In this document: in pieces, positions 7,913-15,090 of the stretch
Layout: every line of letters starts with the position of its first letter
Numbering within the stretch: position 1 is the first letter of the stretch
Assembly: GCA_030451825.1 (NCBI GenBank)
Contig: JAKDNL010000009.1
Span: forward strand, 1-40,651
Direction: 5' to 3'
DNA length: 40,651 bases
Source of the DNA: Pseudonocardia sp.
GTDB lineage: Bacteria; Actinomycetota; Actinomycetes; Mycobacteriales; Pseudonocardiaceae
The notes under the pieces: model-generated
Told to the model about the DNA's origin: nothing
Seen by the model: the letters and a program-made list of their open reading frames with translations, nothing else
Database searches by the model: none
Program-made: the position numbers and the translations under genes

Positions 7913-8003
7913 CGCACATGCCGTCGATGGAGACCTCCTCGACGAGGGTCTCCTCGACGAGCGGCTCCTGAGTGGTGGACTCGTTCTGCTCGGTCGGGGC
8001 CAT
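7902..8003 (-). CDS. mftA: MftA, mycofactocin precursor peptide
   Basis: This 33-residue peptide is too short for most gene finders. It starts MAPTEQNESTTQEPLVEE and ends in the diagnostic IDGMCGVY, whose last two residues, Val-Tyr, become the cofactor core after MftC and MftE act. The leader is acidic (Glu-rich), as expected for MftB binding. The ATG at 8003 has a perfect AGGAGG at 8011-8016, about 7 nt away. It is the first gene of the operon, and a promoter with an operator-like palindrome lies just upstream. Confidence 0.97.
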   Translation of the reverse strand: MAPTEQNESTTQEPLVEETLVEEVSIDGMCGVY

Positions 8004-8042
8004 CGGCGTACCTCCTGCGTGACGGAACGGGCAACGTTTCGG

Positions 8043-8071
8043 ACGTTATTGGCACTCGGTGCCGAAAGCAA
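8043..8071 (-). promoter_or_regulatory. mftA promoter (-35 TTGCTT, -10 TAACGT, 17-bp spacer)
   Basis: On the minus strand TTGCTT (8066-8071) and TAACGT (8043-8048) are separated by exactly 17 bp and precede mftA by about 40 bp, giving a predicted 5' leader of about 33 nt. A second inverted repeat, AACGT-TTCGG-ACGTT (8033-8047), covers the -10 and start point. No other candidate upstream of mftA is as good. Confidence 0.65.
8051..8063. promoter_or_regulatory. Operator-like palindrome in the mftA promoter spacer
   Basis: GGCAC-TCG-GTGCC (13 bp) sits entirely between the -35 and -10 elements of mftA, a position where a bound repressor blocks polymerase. In mycobacteria the mft operon is controlled by the TetR-type MftR. 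No mftR is in this window, so the regulator would act from elsewhere. Confidence 0.55.
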
Positions 8072-8109
8072 GGATCGCCCGGCCCGCCCGTCCGATCAGG
8101 CAGGGGCGC

Positions 8110-9267
8110 ATGCTGGCCTCCGTGGAGGACGTCCTGCTGCACCTGTGCACCCCCGCCGACTGGCGCGCCGCCCTGACCTCGGGATCGGTCGCGCCGCCGT
8201 CACTGGAGGAGGTGGGCTTCGTGCACCTGTCGACCGCCGAACAGGTGGCGCTACCCGCCGAGCGCCTGTTCCACGGACGGCGCGACATGGTGCTGCTCGT
8301 CGTCGACCGGGCCACGCTGGACCGGGCCGGGATCGACCTCCGGTGGGAGCCGGGCGTGCCCGGGGACCCGGAGTCGATGCGGTTCCCGCACGCCTACGGC
8401 GCGGTGCCGGCGTCCGCGGTGCTGGCCGTACTCCCCTACCGTCCGGACGGCGAGGGCCGGTTCGCCGCGCCCTCGGTGCCGGAGCCGGACGCCCGGAACC
8501 GGGCCGCGCTGTCCGAGCCGTCGCTGCTGCGCCGGGCCGCGACCGAGGAGATCCCGGTGACCGGCGGCGTCGCGGTGCGCACCGACGCCGTACCGGCCTC
8601 GCGGATGCACAACCAGCTGCTGCTGGAGGGGGCCGTGGACGCCGCGACGGTCGTCGCCGAGGCGGACCGGACGCTCGACGGGCTGGCGCACCGGGCCGCC
8701 GTCCTCTACGGCGAGGCGCTCGCCGGCGCGGCCGACGACCTGCGCGGGCGCGGCTGGACGGTCGACGAGCTGCGCCTGATGACCGCGCCGGCCGCGCGGG
8801 CCCCCGGAGAGAGCGCCCCAGGTGGGAGCGGCCCGGGAGGGACAGGCCCGTCCCGCGTCGAGGACGTCGACATCGAGGCGCTGCGCCCGCAGTGGGACGC
8901 GACCTGGCGGCGCACCGTCCCGGGCATGCCCGACGGCGAGATCGCCCAGCTCACCGACCGCTACCGGATCGAGGAGGCGGTGACCCGGGTACTCCCGCTG
9001 GCGGTGCGTGACGGCGCGACGGTGGTGGCGTCCTGCCTGCTCAAGATCGACGGGGCGACGGCGTGGCTGGACCTGCTGGAGACCGACCCGCGACACCGCG
9101 GACGAGGGCACGGCCGGGCGCTGGTCGAGGCGGCACGCGACCGGGCCGCCGCGGCCGGCTGCGACCTCGTCGCCCTGAGCACGGCGGCGCAGGGCTGGCC
9201 GCGCGAGTGGTACGCCCGGTGCGGGTTCGTCGAGGTCGGACGCTGCTGGGTCGCCGCGCGGTTCTGA
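8110..9267 (+). CDS. DUF952 - GNAT acetyltransferase fusion protein
   Basis: The 385-residue protein has two recognisable parts. The N-terminal 110 residues resemble DUF952 (LLHLCTPADW, GFVHLSTAEQV, RFPHAYGAVP). The C-terminal 200 or so residues are GNAT-like, with acetyl-CoA loop DPRHRGRGHGRALVEAA at about 325-340 and a final WYARCGFVEVG. A Gly/Pro/Ser-rich linker separates halves of the GNAT region at about 235-255. I chose the ATG at 8110; a GTG at 8059 would place the start inside the mftA promoter. The gene is divergent from mftA with 106 bp between. Substrate unknown; a link to mycofactocin is not shown. Confidence 0.8.
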   Translation: MLASVEDVLLHLCTPADWRAALTSGSVAPPSLEEVGFVHLSTAEQVALPAERLFHGRRDMVLLVVDRATLDRAGIDLRWEPGVPGDPESMRFPHAYGAVPASAVLAVLPYRPDGEGRFAAPSVPEPDARNRAALSEPSLLRRAATEEIPVTGGVAVRTDAVPASRMHNQLLLEGAVDAATVVAEADRTLDGLAHRAAVLYGEALAGAADDLRGRGWTVDELRLMTAPAARAPGESAPGGSGPGGTGPSRVEDVDIEALRPQWDATWRRTVPGMPDGEIAQLTDRYRIEEAVTRVLPLAVRDGATVVASCLLKIDGATAWLDLLETDPRHRGRGHGRALVEAARDRAAAAGCDLVALSTAAQGWPREWYARCGFVEVGRCWVAARF

Positions 9268-9320
9268 GCGCGCCCTCCGACCGGGCAGGTGGATCCAGGC
9301 CGATCGACCCGGGAGGTGAC

Positions 9321-9350
9321 GCCCATTAGTAGCTGTTGCGGATAACTTGC
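9321..9350 (+). promoter_or_regulatory. Promoter/activator motif upstream of mdo copy 1
   Basis: A 30-bp block beginning GCCCATTA and containing GCGGATA is shared, 23 of 30 positions and without gaps, with 13446-13475 upstream of the second mdo. Within it TAACTT (9343-9348) could be a -10 hexamer, which puts CCCATTA at the -35 position, as for an activator-dependent promoter. The predicted leader before the ATG at 9433 is about 78 nt. Confidence 0.6.
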
Positions 9351-9432
9351 AATAGTCATGATTGGGCTCGTACTCGTCAGTGGCGATGCGCGGCTCCGCT
9401 GCGCTTCGCGCTCAGCACCCTCGAGGAGAGCC

Positions 9433-10704
9433 ATGGCCATCGAGCTCAACCAGATCTGGGACTTCCCGATCAAGGAGTTCCACCCGTTCCCCCGCGCCCT
9501 GCTCGGCGTCGGCGCGCACGACATCCTGGGCGTGGAGGCCAAGAACCTCGGCTTCAAGCGGACGCTGCTGGTCACCACGGGCCTGCGCGGCTCCGGGATC
9601 ATCGACGAGCTCAAGGGCAAGATCGAGTACCAGGGCGTCGAGGTCGTCGTCTACGACAAGGTGGAGTCCAACCCCAAGGACTACAACTGCATGGACGCCG
9701 CCGCGCTCTACCAGAGCGAGAAGTGCGACTCCATCATCTCGGTCGGCGGCGGGTCCTCGCACGACGCCGCCAAGGGCGCCCGCGTCGTGATCGCGCACGA
9801 CGGCCGCAACATCAACGAGTTCGAGGGCTTCTCCAAGTCCACGAACCAGCAGAACCCGCCGCACATCGCGGTCTCCACCACGGCCGGCACCGGCTCGGAG
9901 ACGTCCTGGGCCTACGTCATCACCAACACCAGCGACATGGCCAACCCGAAGAAGTGGGTCGGGTTCGACGACGCCGTCGTCTGCACCCTGGCACTCGACG
10001 ACCCGCTGCTCTACTACAGCTGCCCGCAGCACTTCACCGCCTACTGCGGCTTCGACGTCCTGGCGCACGGCTCCGAGCCGTTCGTGTCCCGGATCGACTT
10101 CGACTCCTCGATGGGCAACGCGCTCTACTCGGTCGAGCTGGTGGGCAAGTACCTGCGCGAGGCGACGTTCGAGCCGCGCAACCTCAAGGCCCGCGAGAAG
10201 ATGATGAGCGCGCAGTACATCGCGGCGCAGGCGTTCAACTCGGGCGGCCTGGGCATCATCCACTCCACATCGCACGCGGTGAGCGCGTTCTTCGACACCC
10301 ACCACGGGCTCAACAACGCGATCGCGCTGCCCCGGGTGTGGGAGTACAACCTGCCGTCGCGCTATGAGAAGTACGCACAGATCGCCACCGCGCTCGGCGT
10401 CGACACGAAGAACATGACGACCGTGCAGGCCGCGGACGCGGCGGTCGAGGAGGCCATCCGGCTGTCCAAGGACCTCGGCATCCCGGACAACTTCGGGGGC
10501 CTCAAGCCGGACTCGTACGACAAGAACCGGATGAACACCGGCAAGTACGAGGGTGTGGGCACCGAGATCCCGTCCGACGACAAGACCGTCCGCAAGATCT
10601 CCGAGCACATGATGGGCGACTACTGCACGCCGGCGAACCCGCGCGAGTGCACCGTCGACTCGCTGGTGCCGCTGGTGAAGCACGCCTTCGCCGACGCGTA
10701 CTAA
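9433..10704 (+). CDS. mdo: NDMA-dependent methanol dehydrogenase-type alcohol dehydrogenase (Mdo), copy 1
   Basis: The 423-residue metal-dependent (iron-containing family, group III) alcohol dehydrogenase is full length for the Mdo/Mno family, and its N-terminus MAIELNQIWDFPIKEFHPF is characteristic. It carries tightly bound NAD(H) and oxidises methanol or other primary alcohols; recycling of that NADH in vivo needs mycofactocin, mimicked by NDMA in vitro. Motifs: GGGSSHDAAKG (about 104-114) for NAD, metal ligands in GFDVLAHGSEPF (about 206-217) and IIHSTSHAVSAF...THHGLNN (about 275-295). AGGAG lies 5 nt before the chosen ATG; a longer frame from 9358 lacks family support. It heads module 1, ahead of a MoxR ATPase and VWA protein. 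Confidence 0.93.
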   Translation: MAIELNQIWDFPIKEFHPFPRALLGVGAHDILGVEAKNLGFKRTLLVTTGLRGSGIIDELKGKIEYQGVEVVVYDKVESNPKDYNCMDAAALYQSEKCDSIISVGGGSSHDAAKGARVVIAHDGRNINEFEGFSKSTNQQNPPHIAVSTTAGTGSETSWAYVITNTSDMANPKKWVGFDDAVVCTLALDDPLLYYSCPQHFTAYCGFDVLAHGSEPFVSRIDFDSSMGNALYSVELVGKYLREATFEPRNLKAREKMMSAQYIAAQAFNSGGLGIIHSTSHAVSAFFDTHHGLNNAIALPRVWEYNLPSRYEKYAQIATALGVDTKNMTTVQAADAAVEEAIRLSKDLGIPDNFGGLKPDSYDKNRMNTGKYEGVGTEIPSDDKTVRKISEHMMGDYCTPANPRECTVDSLVPLVKHAFADAY

Positions 10705-10735
10705 CAGGATTCCCACGTCACACCCCTCCCCGCGT

Positions 10736-10788
10736 GGCACTCGTGAGTCATGACGTGCGCAACTCGCTCGTCGTGACCCACGAGTGCC
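10736..10788 (+). terminator. 20-bp-arm hairpin between mdo copy 1 and its AAA+ gene
   Basis: Arms GGCACTCGTGAGTCATGACG (10736-10755) and 10769-10788 pair at 18 of 20 positions around a 13-nt loop, starting 31 nt after the mdo stop and ending about 50 nt before the ATPase start. It would act as a leaky terminator or a 3' stabiliser, giving much dehydrogenase and little ATPase from one promoter. Confidence 0.75.
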
Positions 10789-10839
10789 GCCGGGGCGGGC
10801 CGGTGTGGTCCGTCTGCGATGTGTGTACTGAGGAGACCG

Positions 10840-11892
10840 GTGTACGAGAGCGCCGAGAAGCTGACCGAAGCCCTGGCCGGCGAGAACTACGTCATCGACC
10901 ACGACTTCGCCGTCGTGGTCCACCTGGCCACCCACCTGGAACGGCCGCTGCTGCTGGAGGGACCCGCCGGCGTCGGCAAGACCGAGCTGGCCAAGTCGCT
11001 GGCCCAGGCGTCGGGGCGACGGCTGATCCGCCTGCAGTGCTACGAGGGCCTCGACGACAGCCGCGCGCTCTACGAGTGGGACTACGGCAAGCAGCTGATG
11101 CACGTCCAGATGCTGCGCGACCGGATCGGCGAGCTGCTGTCCGGGACCACGACCATGGCGGAGGCGTCGGCGAAGCTGCAGGCAGAAGACACCGGCCTGT
11201 ACTCCGAGCATTTCCTGTCCGTCCGTCCGCTGCTGGAGACCGTGCTCAGCGAGGACCCGGTGGTGCTGCTCGTCGACGAGGTGGACCGCACCGAGGAGTC
11301 GATGGAGGCGCTGCTGCTGGAGATCCTGGCCGAGCAACAGGTCACCGTGCCCGAGGTCGGCACGTTCAGCGCCCGCCGGGCGCCGTGGGTCGTGCTCACC
11401 TCGAACGACACCCGCGAGCTCTCGCCCGCCCTCAAGCGCCGCTGCCTGCACTTCCACGTGGACTTCCCGGACGTCGCGCGCGAGACCGAGATCGTCTCCC
11501 GGCGCGCGCCGGAGGTCGCGACCGACGTGGTCGGCGACGTGGTGGAGCTGGCCCGCAGGCTCCGCGACATGCCGCTGCGCAAGGCTCCCTCGATCTCCGA
11601 GGTGATCGACGCGGCGCGGGCGGCCGCCGTCCTGGACCAGGGCGCGGGCGAGCAGGTCCGCAAATACCTGCTCGCGGCGCTGCTCAAGTACAGCTCCGAC
11701 ATGGACATGGCGTTGCGCAGGCTGGACGGCCCCCCGGTGGAGGAGCCCGAGGTCGAGATCGCCGACGACAGCGGCTGGGTGAACCGCTCGAGCCGCCCGC
11801 TCAACACGACCAGCGCGGCGTTCCGGGGCCGCGGCGGCGGCTCTGCGTCCACATCGGCAGGTCGGGGCGGCCGGGGCACCGGGCGCCGATGA
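10840..11892 (+). CDS. MoxR-family AAA+ ATPase, module 1 (CbbQ/NorQ/CoxD-like)
   Basis: The 350-residue single AAA+ domain protein has Walker A GPAGVGKTE (about 41-50), Walker B VVLLVDEVDR (about 140), sensor 1 VLTSNDTRE (about 186) and an arginine-finger region LKRRCLHFHVDFP (about 198). MoxR proteins pair with VWA proteins to remodel or load metal into a partner enzyme. A C-terminal Gly/Arg/Ser tail lies after about 320. The GTG at 10840 is preferred because AGGAG lies just 5 nt before it; the in-frame ATG at 10819 has no ribosome site. It overlaps the VWA gene by ATGA. The likely client is the upstream Mdo. Confidence 0.88.
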   Translation: MYESAEKLTEALAGENYVIDHDFAVVVHLATHLERPLLLEGPAGVGKTELAKSLAQASGRRLIRLQCYEGLDDSRALYEWDYGKQLMHVQMLRDRIGELLSGTTTMAEASAKLQAEDTGLYSEHFLSVRPLLETVLSEDPVVLLVDEVDRTEESMEALLLEILAEQQVTVPEVGTFSARRAPWVVLTSNDTRELSPALKRRCLHFHVDFPDVARETEIVSRRAPEVATDVVGDVVELARRLRDMPLRKAPSISEVIDAARAAAVLDQGAGEQVRKYLLAALLKYSSDMDMALRRLDGPPVEEPEVEIADDSGWVNRSSRPLNTTSAAFRGRGGGSASTSAGRGGRGTGRR

Positions 11893-13439
11893 CGGCCGGG
11901 CTGCTCGACGTGTCCGGGGCACCCGGTAGCCGGGTGCTCGCCGTGCTGTCCGCCGCGTTCGGGCGGGTCCTGCGCACCCAGGGGGTCTCCGCCTCCCCGG
12001 CCGAGGTGATCGAGGTCCGCCGGGTGCTCGCCGCGCTGGGCGCCGCCGACCTGGACACGCTGCGTCCCGGGCTGCGCGCGGTCACCGTCAAGTACGACCA
12101 CGAGCGGGCCGGGTTCGAGCGCTCCTTCGACGCGTTCTTCGGGCTGATCGCCGAGGCGGTCGCGCGCGAGGCCGGGGACGAGCCCCGGTCGGGCATGCGC
12201 GAGCCCGGCGACGAGGGTCTTCCCACCGACCTGGAGCTGACCGAAGAGGACGACCCGCTCGGTCGCTTCGCGGACCACGACCCGCGGGCCGCCGAGGTCG
12301 GCGACATGATCGACTCCGAGGAGAGCGACGGGAACTTCAACCCGCATCGCGACGACGACGACCTGTCCATGGCCGGCTCGGACTCGGACCTGTCGGTGTC
12401 CTCCGGCGCGGACCAGGGCCGGCGCGGGATGAGCTACACCGTCGACCTGGAACGGGCCGGCAGCGCCGTGGCGAAGGAGCTGACCTCGGCGCAGAGCGCC
12501 CCGGTGGCCGACTCGATCGACTGGGACGACCCGGAGGCGATCATCGCCTGGCTGGCAGCCTACGACCCGTACTCGGTCTACGCCGACGGCCCGGAGGGCG
12601 ACCTCTCGCAGCTCTCCGCGACGCAGCTCGGACGCCTGGTGGAGGCGATCTCGAACTTCGTCTCCGCGCTGGCCGACCGGGTCGCCGAGTCCGGCCCGTC
12701 CCGCCCCGGCCCGGACGACGACCGGGAGACGTTCGACCCGGCCGACATGCAACGCGCCTGCCACGAGCTGCTGCGCCGGATGCGCGGAGCACCGCGACGG
12801 GTGCCCCGCAGGCACTCACACGGGCCGCTCGACATCCGGCACACGGTCCGGCGCAGCATGGCATCGGACGGCGTCCCGTTCCACCTGGTCATGCGCAGGT
12901 CGGTGCCCGACCGGGTCCGGCTGCTGGTCGTCGCGGACGTGTCGCTGTCGGTCCGGGCGGTGACCGCGTTCGTGCTGGCGCTGGCCCAGACCCTGCACAG
13001 GCAGGCCTACCGCTGCCAGGTTCTGGCCTATGTGGACACTCCGGTGGACGTGACGCAGACGCTGATGCGCGCGAGCGGGGATCAGGCACTGGCCGCCGTG
13101 CTCGCCGCCCCCGGCCTGGACCTGGACGCGACAAGCGACTACGGCCGCGTGATGACCGAGCTCAACAGCGAGTTCGCCGGGTTCGTGGACAAGCGGACCG
13201 CGGTGCTGTTCGTCGGCGACGGGCGGTGCAACGGCCTGCCCTCGGGCGACGAGGAGCTGCGCCGGCTGCGGCGTCGCGCGCACCGGGTCGGATGGATCAC
13301 CCCGGAGCCGCGTCGCTACTGGGACCAGGCCTCCTGCGCGATGGAGGTCTACGACGACATCGTCGACCAGGTCGTCATCGCCCGCGACGCCGCGGAGCTG
13401 CTCGATCGGGCCGGCGAGCTGGGGCACGCCCTGTCCTGA
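11889..13439 (+). CDS. VWA-domain protein, CoxE-like, module 1
   Basis: The 516-residue partner of the MoxR ATPase has an all-helical N-terminal part (about 1-100), an acidic Asp/Glu/Ser-rich linker (about 110-180, with EEDD, EESDG and DDDD runs), a helical middle (DIRHTVRRSMASDGVPF at about 315) and a C-terminal VWA domain with a MIDAS metal site: DVSLS near 350, TSDYG near 417 and FVGDGR near 440. This matches the CoxE/CbbO/NorD adaptors that bind both ATPase and client. No His-rich tract is present, unlike its module 2 paralogue. It is coupled to the ATPase gene by the ATGA overlap. Confidence 0.87.
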   Translation: MTAGLLDVSGAPGSRVLAVLSAAFGRVLRTQGVSASPAEVIEVRRVLAALGAADLDTLRPGLRAVTVKYDHERAGFERSFDAFFGLIAEAVAREAGDEPRSGMREPGDEGLPTDLELTEEDDPLGRFADHDPRAAEVGDMIDSEESDGNFNPHRDDDDLSMAGSDSDLSVSSGADQGRRGMSYTVDLERAGSAVAKELTSAQSAPVADSIDWDDPEAIIAWLAAYDPYSVYADGPEGDLSQLSATQLGRLVEAISNFVSALADRVAESGPSRPGPDDDRETFDPADMQRACHELLRRMRGAPRRVPRRHSHGPLDIRHTVRRSMASDGVPFHLVMRRSVPDRVRLLVVADVSLSVRAVTAFVLALAQTLHRQAYRCQVLAYVDTPVDVTQTLMRASGDQALAAVLAAPGLDLDATSDYGRVMTELNSEFAGFVDKRTAVLFVGDGRCNGLPSGDEELRRLRRRAHRVGWITPEPRRYWDQASCAMEVYDDIVDQVVIARDAAELLDRAGELGHALS

Positions 13440-13445
13440 TCTATT

Positions 13446-13475
13446 GCCCATTAATGGCAGTAGCGGATATGCTGC
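13446..13475 (+). promoter_or_regulatory. Promoter/activator motif upstream of mdo copy 2
   Basis: This is the same 30-bp block as at 9321-9350. Here its first part is a perfect palindrome, CCATTAATGG, and the -10-like hexamer is TATGCT (13468-13473). It starts just 7 bp after the stop of the module 1 VWA gene and leaves a leader of about 157 nt before the ATG at 13637. The two half-sites flanking TA recall the 7-2-7 layout bound by NarL-type regulators; this is only a resemblance. Confidence 0.6.
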
Positions 13476-13636
13476 GAGAGCCCGGTCGTCGACCGGCGGT
13501 CCCGGACTGCTCCCTGTACGACCAGACGGTTTCCGCCCCGCCCTCTTGACGGTCTTGCGCCGAGCCCCTGTGCGCGCGGTCACGGCACCCCTACCGTCCG
13601 GGGCTGACCCACCCGCCGGCACCAGAGAGGGCTGCA

Positions 13637-14929
13637 ATGCAGGTTGACGAACTGTTGAAGCCGTTCCCCATCAAGGAGTTCCACCCGTTCCCCCGGGCGC
13701 TGATGGGGCCCGGCGCACACGAGATGATCGGCCCGGAGGCCCTGAACCTGGGCTTCAAGAAGACGCTGGTGATGACGTCGGGCCTGCGCGGCACCGACGT
13801 CGTGCACAAGATCGTCGAGTCGATGAAGTACCACGGCCTCGAGGTCGTCCTCTACGACAAGGTCGAGTCGAACCCCAAGGACTACAACGTCATGGACGCT
13901 GTGGGCCTCTACCAGCAGAACAAGTGCGACTCGTTCGTCTCCATCGGCGGCGGCTCCTCGCACGACGCCTGCAAGGGCGCGCGGATCTCGGTCGCCCACG
14001 ACGGCCGCAACGTCAACGAGTTCGAGGGCTTCAACAAGTCCGAGAACCCGGCGAACCCGCCGCACATCGCGGTCTCCACCACGGCCGGTACCGGCTCGGA
14101 GACCTCGTGGGCCTACGTCATCACCGACACCACGACCGACCCGGACAACCCGCACAAGTACGTCGCGTTCGACGACGCGTCGGTGACCAGCCTGGCGATC
14201 GACGACCCGGTGCTCTACTTCGACTGCCCGGTCGACTTCACCGCGCAGTGCGGCTTCGACGTGCTCGCGCACGCGTCCGAGCCCTACACCTCGCGGCTGA
14301 ACTTCCAGCCGTCGCTGGGCAACGCGCTGCACGCCATCAAGCTGACCTCGGAGCACCTGCGCGCGGCGGTGTGGAACGGCCAGGACCTGGCCGGTCGCGA
14401 GGGCATGATGTACGCGCAGTACATCGCCGCACAGGCGTTCAACTCCGGCGGGCTGGGCATCGTCCACTCGATCTCGCACGCCGTATCGGCGTTCTACGAC
14501 CTGCACCACGGCCTGAACAACGCCATCGCGCTGCCGCGCGTGTGGGCGTTCAACATGCCGGTCTGTTACGGGCGCTTCGCCGACATCGCCGAGGCGATGG
14601 GCATCGACACCCACGGCATGACCAAGCCGCAGGCCGCCGACGCCGCGCTCGCCGCGTCCATCCGGTTGCTGCGCGATGTGGGCATCCCGGAGAAGTTCGC
14701 CGACGTCACCAAGGACTCGTACTCGAAGAACCGGCTGGGCCAGGGCCCGACCAAGTACTACGAGAACGTGACCCGGGTGGTCGGTGACGCGGCCGACATC
14801 GACCGGGTCACGAACCACGTCCTCGGCGACGCCTGCACCCCGGGCAACCCGAAGGAGTGCACGTTCGAGACGGTCCGCCCGGTCGTCGAGCACTCGTTCA
14901 ACGGTGACCTGGACGAGCTCATCCCCTGA
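13637..14929 (+). CDS. NDMA-dependent methanol dehydrogenase-type alcohol dehydrogenase (Mdo), copy 2
   Basis: This 430-residue close paralogue of copy 1 has a different N-terminus (MQVDELLKPFPIKEFHPF) but the same NAD site GGGSSHDACKG, metal ligands (GFDVLAHASEPY; GIVHSISHAVSAF...LHHGLNN) and C-terminal CTPGNPKECT block. Both copies look intact, so they probably differ in substrate (for example methanol against longer alcohols or formaldehyde) or in induction; the sequence alone does not decide this. AGAGAGG lies about 7 nt before the ATG. It heads module 2, with its own ATPase and VWA genes. Confidence 0.92.
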   Translation: MQVDELLKPFPIKEFHPFPRALMGPGAHEMIGPEALNLGFKKTLVMTSGLRGTDVVHKIVESMKYHGLEVVLYDKVESNPKDYNVMDAVGLYQQNKCDSFVSIGGGSSHDACKGARISVAHDGRNVNEFEGFNKSENPANPPHIAVSTTAGTGSETSWAYVITDTTTDPDNPHKYVAFDDASVTSLAIDDPVLYFDCPVDFTAQCGFDVLAHASEPYTSRLNFQPSLGNALHAIKLTSEHLRAAVWNGQDLAGREGMMYAQYIAAQAFNSGGLGIVHSISHAVSAFYDLHHGLNNAIALPRVWAFNMPVCYGRFADIAEAMGIDTHGMTKPQAADAALAASIRLLRDVGIPEKFADVTKDSYSKNRLGQGPTKYYENVTRVVGDAADIDRVTNHVLGDACTPGNPKECTFETVRPVVEHSFNGDLDELIP

Positions 14930-14936
14930 TCGACCC

Positions 14937-14955
14937 CCGCGGGCACTGCCCGCGG
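14937..14955 (+). terminator. Short GC hairpin after mdo copy 2
   Basis: CCGCGGGC and GCCCGCGG form a perfect 8-bp stem with a 3-nt loop, 7 nt after the stop codon. It matches in position, not in sequence, the hairpin after mdo copy 1, so both modules have a stem between the dehydrogenase and ATPase genes. Confidence 0.65.
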
Positions 14956-15090
14956 ATGAGCGGTTCCGTCATCAGACGCGCCCCAGCGGGCTCACCCGGC
15001 CTCCGCGAGTGATACTGGAGGTCGGGTGGGCCCGCTGGTCGCGTGCCGCCACGTTCGTCAGTCCCGGACGTGGCCCCGGAAGGAGAGTTC

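Noticed and set aside
7913-8071. Longer MftB starting at 8071
   Set aside because: The extra 53 residues are the out-of-frame shadow of mftA and its leader, Arg/Ser-rich and unlike MftB.
9358-9432. N-terminal extension of mdo copy 1 from 9358
   Set aside because: The added residues are not family-like, and the ATG at 9433 has its own ribosome site and the standard Mdo N-terminus.
13547-13605. A second promoter close to mdo copy 2 (TTGACG with TACCGT)
   Set aside because: The two elements are about 40 bp apart, too far for a sigma-70-type promoter, and no similar pair precedes copy 1.
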